NCBI GenBank assembly: GCA_002946415.1
Contig: NJPS01000079.1
Location: 62,001 to 126,000 of the forward strand
Source of the DNA: Rutstroemia sp. NJR-2017a BVV2
Lineage: Eukaryota; Ascomycota; Leotiomycetes; Helotiales; Rutstroemiaceae
Length of the DNA stretch: 64,000 nt
Direction of reading: 5' to 3'
Of this stretch, positions 47,089 to 57,196 are shown piece by piece. The notes below the pieces were generated by a model, which saw only the letters and a program-made list of their open reading frames with translations, did no database searches and was not told the origin of the DNA. The translations under genes and the position numbers were made by a program. Within the stretch, counting starts at the first letter, position 1; every line of letters starts with the position of its first letter.

Positions 47089-48531
47089 CCAAGCCTTTCC
47101 TCTCAGTGCATTGGATAAACTCTCAATCCTTGTTGACTTCTCCTATTACACGCACGATCTCCACGTTCGGAATTCTACCTTCAACTCAGGTTCGTAGTTG
47201 GACTCTCTAGCCCGCCTTAGATATGTTACAGAATGTCTTGCAGACTCTTCCTCATCATGGTTTTTCCTCGTCGTCCATGGCCATGAAAACGCTGCTGCTA
47301 GCGGAGTTTATAAATCATATCCCCAAGTGACTTCCGAGTCAGGACAATGCATATTGTATCCCAGAGCGTGCGTAGACTTCCTCGCAGTCCGATGCTCGCA
47401 AAAGATCACTGTATCCCAACACCCAACCCGCAAGGATAGCAGGTCCAGAAGTTCTTCCCTTCCCCGAAGGAGAGAGGTAGAGTGGGGCAAAAGTATTCTA
47501 AACCGGAATGTGATATTGCGAGCATTACCTGGGTCTGCAACTGCAATTGCTGGTGAAGAAAAGAAGTCAGTGGACTTAAAGTGCGGCGGTCTTCTCACTG
47601 TATACTCAAGGTATGAGGTGACGAGGTTAACATTAATATGATTCAGAAGAATTGATCGTTATATCAAGTCCCGTTGATGAACCCCCTCCCTCACAAGCAA
47701 CTGCGTGCTGGAAAGAATTCACCATCGAATGACTGAAAAAGAAAGCTCACGAAGTTCGAAAACCTCTTCCTGCCATTTCGGGACAGTCGAGCAAACAGAC
47801 GACGATAAACACATAAGATACTTCAGCAACTAAACAGCACGAACACAACCCCCTACACTTCCTCAAATCAAAAGCAAAAGCAGCGCAGAGTACCAAAAAA
47901 AAAGTATATATCTATATTGCTATGCTATATTCGGTATATAAACAAAAAAAAAGGTCGGTTCTTCATATCATAAAGTCGTTAAAATGTAGCCCAATCAATC
48001 TTGTCTGTGATCTTATCCATCAACCCATATCCATATCTTTAAACTCCGGGGTATTCGTTATTCGTTAATGATGTAACAAAGGAAATGTATATATGCAAAT
48101 TCGTGCCCGTCCTTCGTAAAATGCTGTCTGGCTGATGTTGCCGGCGTTATCTTGTTTTTTTCTGTGCGCGTGCTTTTGTGTTTTTGGTTTTTCGTGGAAT
48201 GACTTTCGTGTCCATGTTCGTCGTGTTTCGTACCGTTTCATAACCTTCATATTCCTTCCCTGATCCTCGGTTGTGCAGTCTGTGTCATTGGTGTGTGTTT
48301 TCTTCTCCCTCTCCTTGTCAGAGCCGGAAAACATGACGCCAAAGCTGCCCATACCAATTCCACTCTCTCCCCAGCAGACTTTCGCCCACCGCCCAACCGA
48401 GAATCAAGCCCGTCCTCACCCCCGTCAACACCCCCTCAGAGATTCCCCACACCTCCTCCAAGTCCCAGACCCAATCGCCGAAATCATAGTATTCGGTATT
48501 GTCCAACCAATAGATGGTCCAAATCAACAGC

Positions 48532-49845
48532 TCAATTAGGACAATCAGTAGAAGGATGCCCCACCGAACCACATTCCCAGCAACAGCGACCGGTTCTTTT
48601 GGCATCTTTAGAATATCAATTTAACTATTATTACTTCCTTTCAGGACCTGGGGGTTTCAATGAAAAAAGTATCGACATACCTGTGCGCTTCTGCTCGCGC
48701 GTCTTCATGTTCCGCTTCTTCTCCTCCAGGTAGCAAGCCTTGAGCTTCTTGCGCGTGATGTTGTTGCAGTATTCGCGCACCGCCGTGACATCCATGTCTT
48801 CGAAACGGGTGTCGACGCCCTTGTACCAGGTCTTGAAGAACTCCGTCTCCATGTAGTCGCTCTTTCTCCAGGCCTTGACGGAAGAGTGCCATCGGAGCAT
48901 TTCGATGAACTCGGCGCAGTCCTGCAGTCTCAGGACGGTGGACCAGCTGGCCCAGTACAGATCGATGAAGGTTTGCTCATCGGTACGTTTCTCGAAAGCG
49001 ATGCCGGGGACGTCGGAGAAGAGGGTAGCGTCGGTGATGGGGCGGCCGTTGTACACGCTGGAGTTGCCGAGTTCGTAGATGGCATGGCGTTCCTTGGGGT
49101 CCAGCTTGGAGTTTCTCTCCAAGAAGCGGTTTCGTACTCGCTGGCCAACGAAGAAGAGATGCTTCATGGATTTGCGTTGTGCGCTCAAGGCTGCCTTGAC
49201 CTCCTCAGCCACGTACTCCTTCACTCTGGGAGCCTCCTTCCACTCCGCAACATCTGCTCCTCCCTCGAAGAAGGTGGTTTCGCTCTGAAGTTCGTCCTGA
49301 ACCTCGTCGTTGACCTCTCCTTCTGACTCCGAGTTGGAGTTACTCAAAGTCTCAATTCTGGCCTTGAGTTCCGAGTTCTCCATCAACAAAGCTCCAACAT
49401 CGACCTTTCCTTTGTCGTTCACAGCTTCCTCGTAAAGTCTATTCTTCTCCATGAGCCTCTGATTTTCTTGAATCAGCTGCTCACATTCAAGCTCCTTCAT
49501 CTTCAGCGACGACTCGAGGTGAACGATTTTAATGTTGACTTCCTCAACCCGTACTTCATTCGACAGCTGCTCATTGCGCTCAATGAAGTACTGTACGATT
49601 TCTTTCTTCTCCAACAATTTGGTGTTGACCTCCCGTAAGCCGGACTTGATTTTTTCCGCCAGGTTGGCCAAAGCCAAAGCTTCAGAGTGTTCGTTAACCA
49701 TATCTTCAGCGCACCTCCTGAGGTCCGCTTTCTTGATGGCCAATCGTACTTCGGGTGAATCCGTCTCGTCTTGCGACTCCACGTCGTCCTCAATCTCAAA
49801 AACAACACCGGAATCGTCAAGGTGCTCGAGCTCTGGTCCAGACAT
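48532..49845 (-). CDS. Coiled-coil protein C with GN motif and C-terminal CCHC zinc knuckle, 412 aa
   Basis: Two exons (49845-48681, 48605-48532) close in frame. The intron is 75 bp with donor gtatgt and acceptor ctaaag. The first exon has an acidic N-terminus, a long coiled coil (about residues 30-200), 'VRNRFLERNSKL', then 'YELGNSSVYNGRPITDATLF', the GN motif shared with A and B. The second exon adds Cys397-W-E-Cys400-G-S-V-G-His405-P-S-T-D-Cys410, a perfect CX2CX4HX4C zinc knuckle, before the stop. Reading through the intron instead would lose the knuckle. Zinc knuckles bind RNA or single-stranded DNA, so a nucleic-acid-binding scaffold is the inference. No retroviral Gag context is present. 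Confidence 0.75.
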
Positions 49846-51190
49846 GATGGATCAGAAAATGTATTCGAAAAGAGTGTCGTGCAAATTCTTGTGCAGGTAC
49901 AGGATATTTATTGAGCCCCGAACTTTTTTTTTTTTTTGAATTGCGGTGAATTAAGTTTAATGCAAAAAGGGTCGGTCTCCTGCAATGCTCTTTCTTAGCC
50001 TTAGAGCTATCGGAAGTGCTGGGTTGAGTCGAGTAGCGAGGATATGACAGGAGACTTATAGATGAACGAAGAAAAGATAGGATAATTGGAAAAATAAAAT
50101 AAAAAGGAATTGAAAGACTGGGACAAGAACAATTGCAAAAGTACGGGAACGGGAACTATGGCAAAGTTTTTGTATTGTGTAAGAGAGAGAATAAATAAAT
50201 CAGCGGAAGACGAAGGATAAAAGAATGCAGGTACAGAGTATTTGATTGGGCCTAGCCACCAGACAGCGAAGGCCGGAAGATATTGGGAGAGGATTGGGCG
50301 ATAAAGAAACACTTCATTTTTGCGCTGTGCGCTGGGAGGAGGGGAGGGGGGAGAGGGGAGGGGGGAGGGGGGTATACGGAGCGTAGTTTCAAAAGCCTCA
50401 TGTACCTACTCTGCGGTTGCCACGTGTTGCAGCTAATTCGTTGTTCAAGTCAGGCGGTGGAGACGATCGTCAGAAATGTCGAAATTTTGCAACCGCCAGC
50501 CAGCGCTACATGCATGACAAAGGTACCCAGCGCACCGCAGCCGGCCTCGATTCGCGATTCGATTTCGGAGCGTCGAGTCGAGAGTCGAGCCTCATATTTG
50601 ATTCGAAGGGGAAAGGGTTGGGGCACGGGTTGGGGCACAGGGTTGGAGCACAAGAGGCGGAGGACTAACGGACGGGGGAGGCTGGAACCGTACGAACAAA
50701 CCAAAAAGTGGACCGCCGGCGCATTGATGGGTGGGTGGTGGGTGTGGTGGGCCCGAAAGCTGCAGCAACTACTAAGCCAGACGTGCAAGACTCGCGAACA
50801 GTAACTTACGGAACGTACTTTGTATGTAAAAAAGGACGAAGTAGCGGAAGAAGTCCAAGGCACAATGCAACCGGTGTGATTCTCCACCAGTCTCATGCAT
50901 GCATGCATGGAGAAAGTTCTTTTCCCTCAAGGCTCAAGCCAGGAAAAGCAGGAAGCAAATGCCCAATCCAAGGAAATAGGCGATATGACTGATGGACTTT
51001 TGGAAGAATTGTACTTTAGCAGAACATGTCAAGTCAAAGATAATGCAAGTGGTTGGCAGCGGCTGGCAGTGGTTGGCAGTAGTTATCGATAATAGAATCA
51101 CAGCACAGATCCACACGCGATCCTGACGGCTGAAAGGGGACGAGATCCAGAGCTGGGGGCGGGAAAGAACATCAGAACCATTCTTTGCAT
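49846..51190. other. Intergenic, 1.34 kb
   Basis: Between the start of coiled-coil gene C and the 3' end of HIS6. It contains a T-run at about 49925-49938, a G-rich tract at about 50333-50373 (listed separately) and repeats of 'cgagtcgagagtcgag' near 50572-50590. Also present is a 'catgcatgcatgcatgg' self-complementary word near 50896-50910. No gene supported. Confidence 0.45.
50333..50373 (+). repeat. G-rich tract with G-quadruplex potential
   Basis: About 40 bases of repeated GGGG/GGGGGG blocks separated by single A or GA. It fits the pattern of at least four G runs with short loops, and lies about 490 bp upstream of coiled-coil gene C. Quadruplex formation is an inference. Confidence 0.5.
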
Positions 51191-52100
51191 TCAAGCGACT
51201 TGCTTCTTGTTCCACTGTACACACTCGTCGAAGGTGACACCGGAACCACCGAACACATCTAGAGCACTCCCGATCGTAAGATCGACTTTCCCGTCACTCA
51301 ACCTCTGCACATTATCCAGATCCTGTAGATTTCTCCCTCCCCCTGCGTACGTAACCGGAATACTACACCACTGTGCTAATTTCTCCACCAATTTTTCGTC
51401 AATACCTTTTTGCAGCCCCTCATTATCCGCTGCGTGGATCAAGAACTCCGAACAATATGGTTCCAGAGACTTGATAGATTCTGGATGATGTATGAGTTTT
51501 TGAGGAGGAGGAAAAGGAAAAGTCCAGAATGATGCTCACCTTCATTTACCTCCATGTCTGTGATAGTCTGCCATTTGTTCATGGCAACATACCAAGTATT
51601 ATCTTTTTTTCGGCAGCTCAGATCGATGACAAGTTTCTCCTTGTCACCCCCTAAAGCTTGCAGAACTGCATCTAGTCGTTCTTGGGAGAACTTGCCGTCA
51701 GGAAAAAGAAAAGATGTGATGATGACCTACTATTTAAATCAGTCTCCCATGTCTCACTCGTGGCACCGACAGCAGCAATAGCAACCAAAACAGCACATAC
51801 CCGTTCCGCTCCCCATTCAATCCATTGCTGAGCATTCTTGTCCGTGATTCCTCCTCCAACTTGAAGTCCCCCCGGCCATTGCTCTACAGCTTCTTTGGCA
51901 GCTTCCTCATTCCCAGGTCCTAACATGATAACGTGAGCCCCTGTAAGATCATTGTCTTTATACAGTTTGGCGAAGTGACCGGCAGGAAGCTTGGATACAT
52001 AGTTCGTTTTCAGGTCCGAAGAGGCAGTTGTTAAGGTACCGCCAACTATTTGCTTTACCTGACCCGAATGCAGGTCTATGCAAGGCCGGAACTTTGTCAT
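51191..52100 (-). CDS. HIS6: Phosphoribosyl-formimino-AICAR-phosphate isomerase (HisA type)
   Basis: Three exons (52100-51801, 51726-51540, 51480-51191) close in frame to 258 aa. It is a single (beta/alpha)8 barrel with '[18 protein letters not shown]' (catalytic Asp region), 'GGLQVGGGI', '[10 protein letters not shown]', 'VTYAGGG' and '[17 protein letters not shown]' (phosphate-binding loops). It catalyses the fourth step of histidine biosynthesis, isomerising ProFAR to PRFAR, in the cytosol. The fungal form is longer and more divergent than bacterial HisA, as here. It is divergent from the FAF1-like gene. Confidence 0.95.
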
Positions 52101-52401
52101 TCTGGAAGACTTGAAGAAGAATCCCGGGATAGCGAACAACAAGGAAGATGCAAAACTTCCAGGTATGTTATTCAAGATCGACGAAGAAAGATCCTCGAAA
52201 GATGAAGAGTTTTCCCAAAATATGTTGTGTATGTATGTATATGCCCCGTACTCTGTGACTATCAAACCCAAAAATTGTCTAAGAAGGAATCCGTCCGGCA
52301 AAACCTCGGCAAAGATTTTCTGAGCATTTTCTGGGGAACCTTCAATTTCTACAATCCCATAGCAAAATTTAAAAATCCCCCAATAGCTCAATCCGCCCAA
52401 A
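52101..52401. promoter_or_regulatory. Divergent promoter region HIS6/FAF1-like
   Basis: 301 bp between two divergent ATGs, so both promoters must lie here. I looked for a Gcn4/Cpc1-type TGACTCA site, expected for histidine biosynthesis, and saw no perfect copy. Confidence 0.5.
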
Positions 52402-53502
52402 ATGTCTACCCTTCTAGGAAAACGCAAGCGTGCCTCTGCTGCAGCCATTCCTAGCAAACCCTCAAAAGCTTTAAAAAATAAAGAAACCAAAGCATCCAAG
52501 ACCAAGCCTATATCCCAACCAGAGCTAGCACCTGAGCTCGAAGAGGACGAAGACCAAGATGGAGAAACCTCTGAATCAGAAGCAGACTCGGACGAAGGGC
52601 AAACTCTTGATCCGCAAGAAATCTTTCGCCGCCATTTCGAAGCGCAATTCAAGCCATTACCAGTCATAGCCCAGAAACCGATCCAAGCAAACCCCGACCT
52701 CGAAAGCGAGGACGAGGACGAGGATGAAGACTGGGACGGATTATCTGATAATTCAGCTGCGGATGAAGATACTGAGGGGCAGAGTAATGGTGTGCAAGTT
52801 GTAGAGCATGTTAATATCGATTCGCGGACAGCGGGGATGTCGAAGGCGGAGTTGAGAGCTTTTATGGTGAGTTTTACATCTTCTGTTCAATTATACACCT
52901 GAAATCCCTCCCTACGAAGCAAAAACTAACCCCCTCCCCAGTCCTCCAAGCCCCCCTCATCTCTCTCCCTCCCCCTCTCCACCACCAAATCCAGCCACTC
53001 CACCGACTCCGAGACCCCTCAAACGGAAGCCCTAAACCTAAAAAACGACCTCGAACTGCAACGCCTCCTCTCCGAATCGCATCTCCTCACATCCGCTTCT
53101 TCCGGATCCAGTAACCTCCCCTCCCTCCACGGCTCCAACCGCATCAAAGCGCTGGACCTGCGCATCCAAGCCTTGGGCGCGAAAAGCAGTATCCATGCGC
53201 AGGAGAAGATGCCGATGAAGATGCGGAAGGGGATTGTGAAGGCGGCGGAGGAGAAGGCGGAGAGGCGGAGGCGGGAGGCGAAGGAGAATGGGATTGTGTT
53301 GGAGAGGGAAAGGAGGGGGAAGGGGAAGAGTGGTGGGGTGAGGAGGGAGAGGGGGGTGGGTGCGCCGGCGGTGGGGAAGTTGGTTGGGGGGGCGACTTTG
53401 AGGTTGAGTAAGAGGGATGTGGAGGGGATTGAGGGGCCGAAGAGGGGGAGGGGTGGTGGGAGGGGTGGGAGAGGTGGAGGAGGGAGGGGGAAGAGAAGGT
53501 AG
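52402..53502 (+). CDS. FAF1: FAF1-like ribosome-biogenesis protein (DUF4602), 341 aa
   Basis: Two exons (52402-52866, 52942-53502) close in frame. The N-terminus is basic ([10 protein letters not shown]), then acidic with '[13 protein letters not shown]'. The second exon has '[17 protein letters not shown]' and '[18 protein letters not shown]', then the basic helix '[20 protein letters not shown]'. It ends with '[23 protein letters not shown]', the pattern at the end of DUF4602/Faf1 proteins. The tail is RG-rich ([13 protein letters not shown]). Yeast Faf1 takes part in 18S rRNA processing in the nucleolus. The assignment rests on motif resemblance. Its extreme G-rich 3' end creates long shadow frames on the other strand. 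Confidence 0.75.
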
Positions 53503-53946
53503 GAAGGATTCGTAATCAAAGGGAGGGCGGAGTAGAAAGTAATCGTAGAGAAAAAGATACCCCCACAAATTACACATTCACATCAACATCTCACAAGCAT
53601 ACACAGCACATAAAGACTCATTAAATCATGATCAGAAGGCAAGATCGCTTCCAAATGAATATTGTACAAATCCATCACGACGATGAATCAGCCATCACAA
53701 ACCCCATCCCTCCCTCAAACCCGAACTCGCAAATGAACAATAACAGGCCATTGCGCCTCGCGCCCTCGCATAACTCCTTTGCATGTTTTTTTCTTCTCAT
53801 CCACTTTCCTCGCTCACTTCCACAATTCAAACTCTGTATGAGAAACCAGTCAATGGGGTCCCATCACCAACCGCCCACCGCCCGCTCAGGAGCTTTGAAT
53901 TCGAAAGTCTTTATGGAAAAGGCTGAAGAATCCTACATACATACCA
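53503..53946. other. Convergent 3' spacer, 444 bp
   Basis: Between FAF1-like (plus) and CAF1 (minus). A plus-strand frame starting at 53628 runs antisense into CAF1 and is not supported. Nothing else seen. Confidence 0.45.
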
Positions 53947-55461
53947 CTACTGCTGTTTGCCGAACTGGAAAGCACCAAAGACACCGCCGCCATTGCCCGG
54001 GGTCAAAGGACCCAAGGCTCCACCATTATTATGCGCTGGGGTCGTCACCAAGTTCGCAGTTCCATTATTCGGAGTGCTAGGAGCTCCGTTTGCGAATGCG
54101 TTTCCGTTTTGGCTCGGCGTGGTGTTCTCTTGGAGTTGGTTGTACTGCTGAGAAGTAGCTTGTACATGGGCATTCGACGACTCCTGGGAGTTGATGCCGA
54201 AGACGCGGCCCCAGTGATCAGCGGGGACTTTGCCGTGGAAGACGCGTTCTCTGATCTTGAAGAAGACCCGGCCGTTTACGAGAGAGTCGGATCCAGCTTG
54301 GTGGGGGGTACCTATCCGCTTGACTTTGAGGATCTCGACCATGGCGTCTAGACTGGGTTTGGGATCACATCTGTGGAGGAGTTCAAGAATGGCGTTGTCT
54401 GTTACGGCGAGCTGGCCGTTCTTGTAGTCGTCGTTGGCGCCTTTTATTAGGTACTTGATGTCGCCTACGCTGGGGAAGAACTTGTCCATAAGCATTTGGA
54501 ACTCTCTCTCGTCGTCTGGTAACCGTTTGCAGAGCATTATTTTGAGTAGGTATCCAAAATCGTAGCCTGCATGTAATGAAATCCAGTGCTTGTCTTCGTC
54601 GCAGACAAGTCCCGAACTAATAAGTTGAGCGGCAAATTCGAAAGGGTCGATGCCGTCTCGTTCTAATCGTGTAAAGTCCGTGCCCCCAAGCCGGCACTCG
54701 TCAATAGATATTTGAGTATACATATCCTCCTGTAACGAAAATTTGAAGTTGAACTGCCATGTGCAGGGAACCGAGGAACCAAATTTTCGACCTGGGTTGC
54801 GATCTAGGTCCGCATCTGGATGAGGAGTTGCCGGCGGCGATTCTCCATCGGCGGAGAATAGTGTTATGCCCACTTGTATTACTCGCAAAAGATCCACGTT
54901 ACATCTTAGGCACTGATAATGATAATCCCCCTTGTCCTGAAAAGCGCCCATAGGCCGAGCAACGATTCCTGGAAATTTAACATCCTAGCATTGTTAAGTA
55001 GAGCCTCCGTGTCAACCAAAGCGGGTATCTCTCACCATGGAAATATATGGGTATTGATCTACAAGCTGCCGCAGAACCGCCATCTCTTCGTTCAGGTTTC
55101 CCTTCCACACTTCTCTTATTCGGCCTTTCTCCCGCATGCCCCGCGTCCCAGAATCCGCCATGCTGCTGTGTCCTTGTGGCTGTAAAGGCGCCGAAGCAAA
55201 GCTCATCTGTGCAGCTTGACTTGCCAGCCCAGTTCCTCCTGCCATGCCTAAGCCAGCTCCCCCAAAGCCTCCCGGCAGACTCATGGCATTTCCATTCACT
55301 GAAAAGGGATTGCTCATCGAGTTCGCATTCATAAATCCTTGGTTGGCAATCGAGGGCGGCGGCAGCCCTGCGGTGTGTGCTTGTGTATGCGTAGGGTATT
55401 GTTGATAATGGGACCCAATATTAGTCGGACCACCGCCGTAGCCCTGCATTCGTGGAGGCAT
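53947..55461 (-). CDS. CAF1: CCR4-NOT deadenylase subunit CAF1/POP2, with an altered DxE motif, 487 aa
   Basis: Two exons (55461-55036, 54984-53947) close in frame. Residues 1-110 are a Gly/Met/Gln-rich disordered region. The DEDD RNase fold follows: ISM-DVKFPGIVARPMG (Asp143, Lys145), 'GYDFGYL' (Asp284) and 'HQAGSDSL' (His370, Asp375). In active CAF1/CNOT7 enzymes the first motif is DTEF; here the second acidic residue (Glu) is replaced by Lys. The C-terminus is a Gln/Asn/Gly-rich tail. Role: poly(A) shortening of mRNAs in the cytoplasm, bridging NOT1 and CCR4. The motif spans the exon 2 start, so the splice was checked; no alternative acceptor restores the Glu. It is divergent from NDUFB3. 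Confidence 0.92.
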
Positions 55462-55836
55462 TTTGTTTTCGTCGAGTATGTATGTTGGATCGAGATAGTG
55501 GGTTGACGGTTTTCATGGACGCAACAAAACTGCGCTGGTTGTGGGAGTCAAAACGCAACGGCGTCGCACGCGGAACCTGATGGTAGGTATACTCGTAAAT
55601 TCGTAATTTATTTCAAAATGTAGTCGTCACAATTTGCAAAGTCTTCTTCTGAAAGTCTTTGTGTTCTGTTTATGGTTCAAGGTCGAGTACTTTGCTCCCA
55701 AAGCTCACGGGGACTGTTGATGCCCGCGCTTAGTCAGCCGCGTCCAACCCGCTTGCCGAAGCTTCAACACTAAAGCTCGACGACCAGAGCAATCCCCTCA
55801 CAATATAGCATCGAGTGGAGACATTTGATACTCAAA
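55462..55836. promoter_or_regulatory. Divergent promoter region CAF1/NDUFB3
   Basis: 375 bp between divergent start codons. It holds both promoters; no individual site assigned. Confidence 0.45.
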
Positions 55837-56235
55837 ATGCGTTACACAAGGTAATTGATTTGCCGCCATGTTGTATTTAGCAACAGCTGATTTTATATTC
55901 CTAGAATGCTGAGAGCCCCTCGCGGCAACCTAACTGGTTTTGACCCCAAAGCATTAGCAGCCGCATCAGGCACGCCCGCAAATGATCCATGGGCAAGGGC
56001 GTAAGTTGGAATATGTGCGCCCGGGTGCGTGAATGAACTACAAAGTGCTGACCGTCTGGCTAGGGAGGCATGGAGATACACTGGACAGTTCAGTCGATGG
56101 AATCGATTCAAGAATTCTTTCCCGGGCTTGGGCATCGCAACGGTAGCATTTGCGGCATACTGCGGTTACGAATACCTTTTCTTGAGTGATGATCATCATG
56201 GGCACTCCGAGGGTCACGGCGAAGAGCATCACTAG
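55837..56235 (+). CDS. Mitochondrial complex I subunit NDUFB3 (B12 type), 93 aa
   Basis: Three exons (55837-55850, 55905-56000, 56064-56235) close in frame; the first exon is only 14 nt. The product reads MRYTRMLRAPRGNLTGFD, 'NDPWARAEAWRYTGQFSRWNRFKNSFPG', then one membrane segment (LGIATVAFAAYCGYEYLFL) and a His/Glu-rich tail. 'DPWARAEAWRY...RWNR' is the NDUFB3/B12 signature of the accessory subunit in the membrane arm of NADH:ubiquinone oxidoreductase. Length matches the family. No cleavable presequence is evident. Confidence 0.9.
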
Positions 56236-57196
56236 AGGGATTGGGAGCAAAGTTATTGTACATATGGGTTGAATGGTATGCTAGGAGTGGTCTACCTTTC
56301 GTCCCTCGCCGGAAACACATTCTGTGGTGTGAAGGGTTGCACATTTCATACCGGTGAAATACCAACGAGATGTCTCGGAAATGGGTGGGTGTCCAATGCA
56401 CGACCTGTTTCCAATGCGTAGGCCTGCGGGTTTTGTGATGTGAGATCTCTGAGATATGTCGGATCTTGCCAAATTCGTCGATGCACTTCCTTATACACGA
56501 TCCGGGCCTGGATATGTCACTCACTAAAGATCCGCCTGATAGAGATAGATATACTGTCATCTGCTCTGTGAAACTCTGCGTGTTGTCGGGTCTATGTTGA
56601 GTGAACTGGTGATGTGAATGTAAAGACTTGGTACTTGCCCATGCCCAAGCCCAACGACGAAGTACGAGGATTGGCATCGTGTTTGTAACAAAATTTAGGT
56701 CTTTGTAATTGTAATAGAACTTGACCTTGCAGTTTGGCGTAAGTTATCAAGATTGTAGGACCCAGGCTGATTCAACTTCTATTGAGACGATTTGATTGGA
56801 TAAATGGATCGCTTGGGTTATTTCATGCACTGCAGTACTGGAGCCGGATTTCTGGCACCGCCTACATAACGTTTATCTCTTCATGTGGCAATTTTCCACG
56901 GCGAGGCGAGACGATGTCCAGCCGTTTGTTCCATGGATCAGCCATCGGCTCTGCCAGGGGCTGAACTTTTCGGGGTTTCCAGGTTCGGTCTTTGCGACTT
57001 CCACAAAACCTTTTCACTTTCTTATCTATGAAACGGGTGCATTTTCTTTCGTCTCATACATTTATTCTGTGTTACTATCTTGAGTCCGGGCGGCTTTGGC
57101 AGTTAATGGTCATATATCTTGATAGCATCGTCTTTCCGTCTTTTTGTCTCTTTCTTTCTTTCTCTGACCCGTAATCGTTCCTTTCTCGGCACCACC
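56236..57196. other. Intergenic, 961 bp
   Basis: Between NDUFB3 and the histidine kinase. A minus-strand frame at 56108-56677 overlaps the last NDUFB3 exon antisense and is not supported. It is most likely the kinase promoter and 5' UTR; a C/T-rich stretch (ctttctttctttctc-like) precedes the ATG. Confidence 0.45.

Larger units (their letters stand above)
44620..48531. other. Gene-poor gap, 3.9 kb
   Basis: No recognised gene. It holds several open frames without family support on both strands. 45420-45680 is strongly G-rich on the plus strand. 45802-46173 (minus) is a protein-like frame with no ATG, and 46305-46538 (plus) is a protein-like 77-aa frame. A-runs occur near 47897-47952. It may be decayed genes or regulatory sequence between coiled-coil genes B and C. 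Confidence 0.4.

Noticed and set aside
47198..47641. 147-aa plus-strand frame
   Set aside because: Starts on TTG, has no internal ATG near the start and no family resemblance.
48318..48605. 95-aa minus-strand frame with ATG and a strongly hydrophobic start, like a small membrane protein
   Set aside because: It begins exactly at the acceptor of the last exon of coiled-coil gene C, in a different phase. The phase that joins gene C gives a perfect CCHC zinc knuckle, so the hydrophobic frame is a shadow.
48532..48605. Zinc knuckle as a sign of a retrotransposon Gag
   Set aside because: No protease, reverse transcriptase, integrase or LTR nearby; it belongs to a coiled-coil cellular gene.
53019..53577. 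Pro/Leu-rich minus-strand frames of 166-179 aa
   Set aside because: Reverse complement of the GC-biased RG-rich 3' end of the FAF1-like gene.
56108..56677. 189-aa minus-strand frame
   Set aside because: Overlaps the last NDUFB3 exon antisense and lacks any motif.
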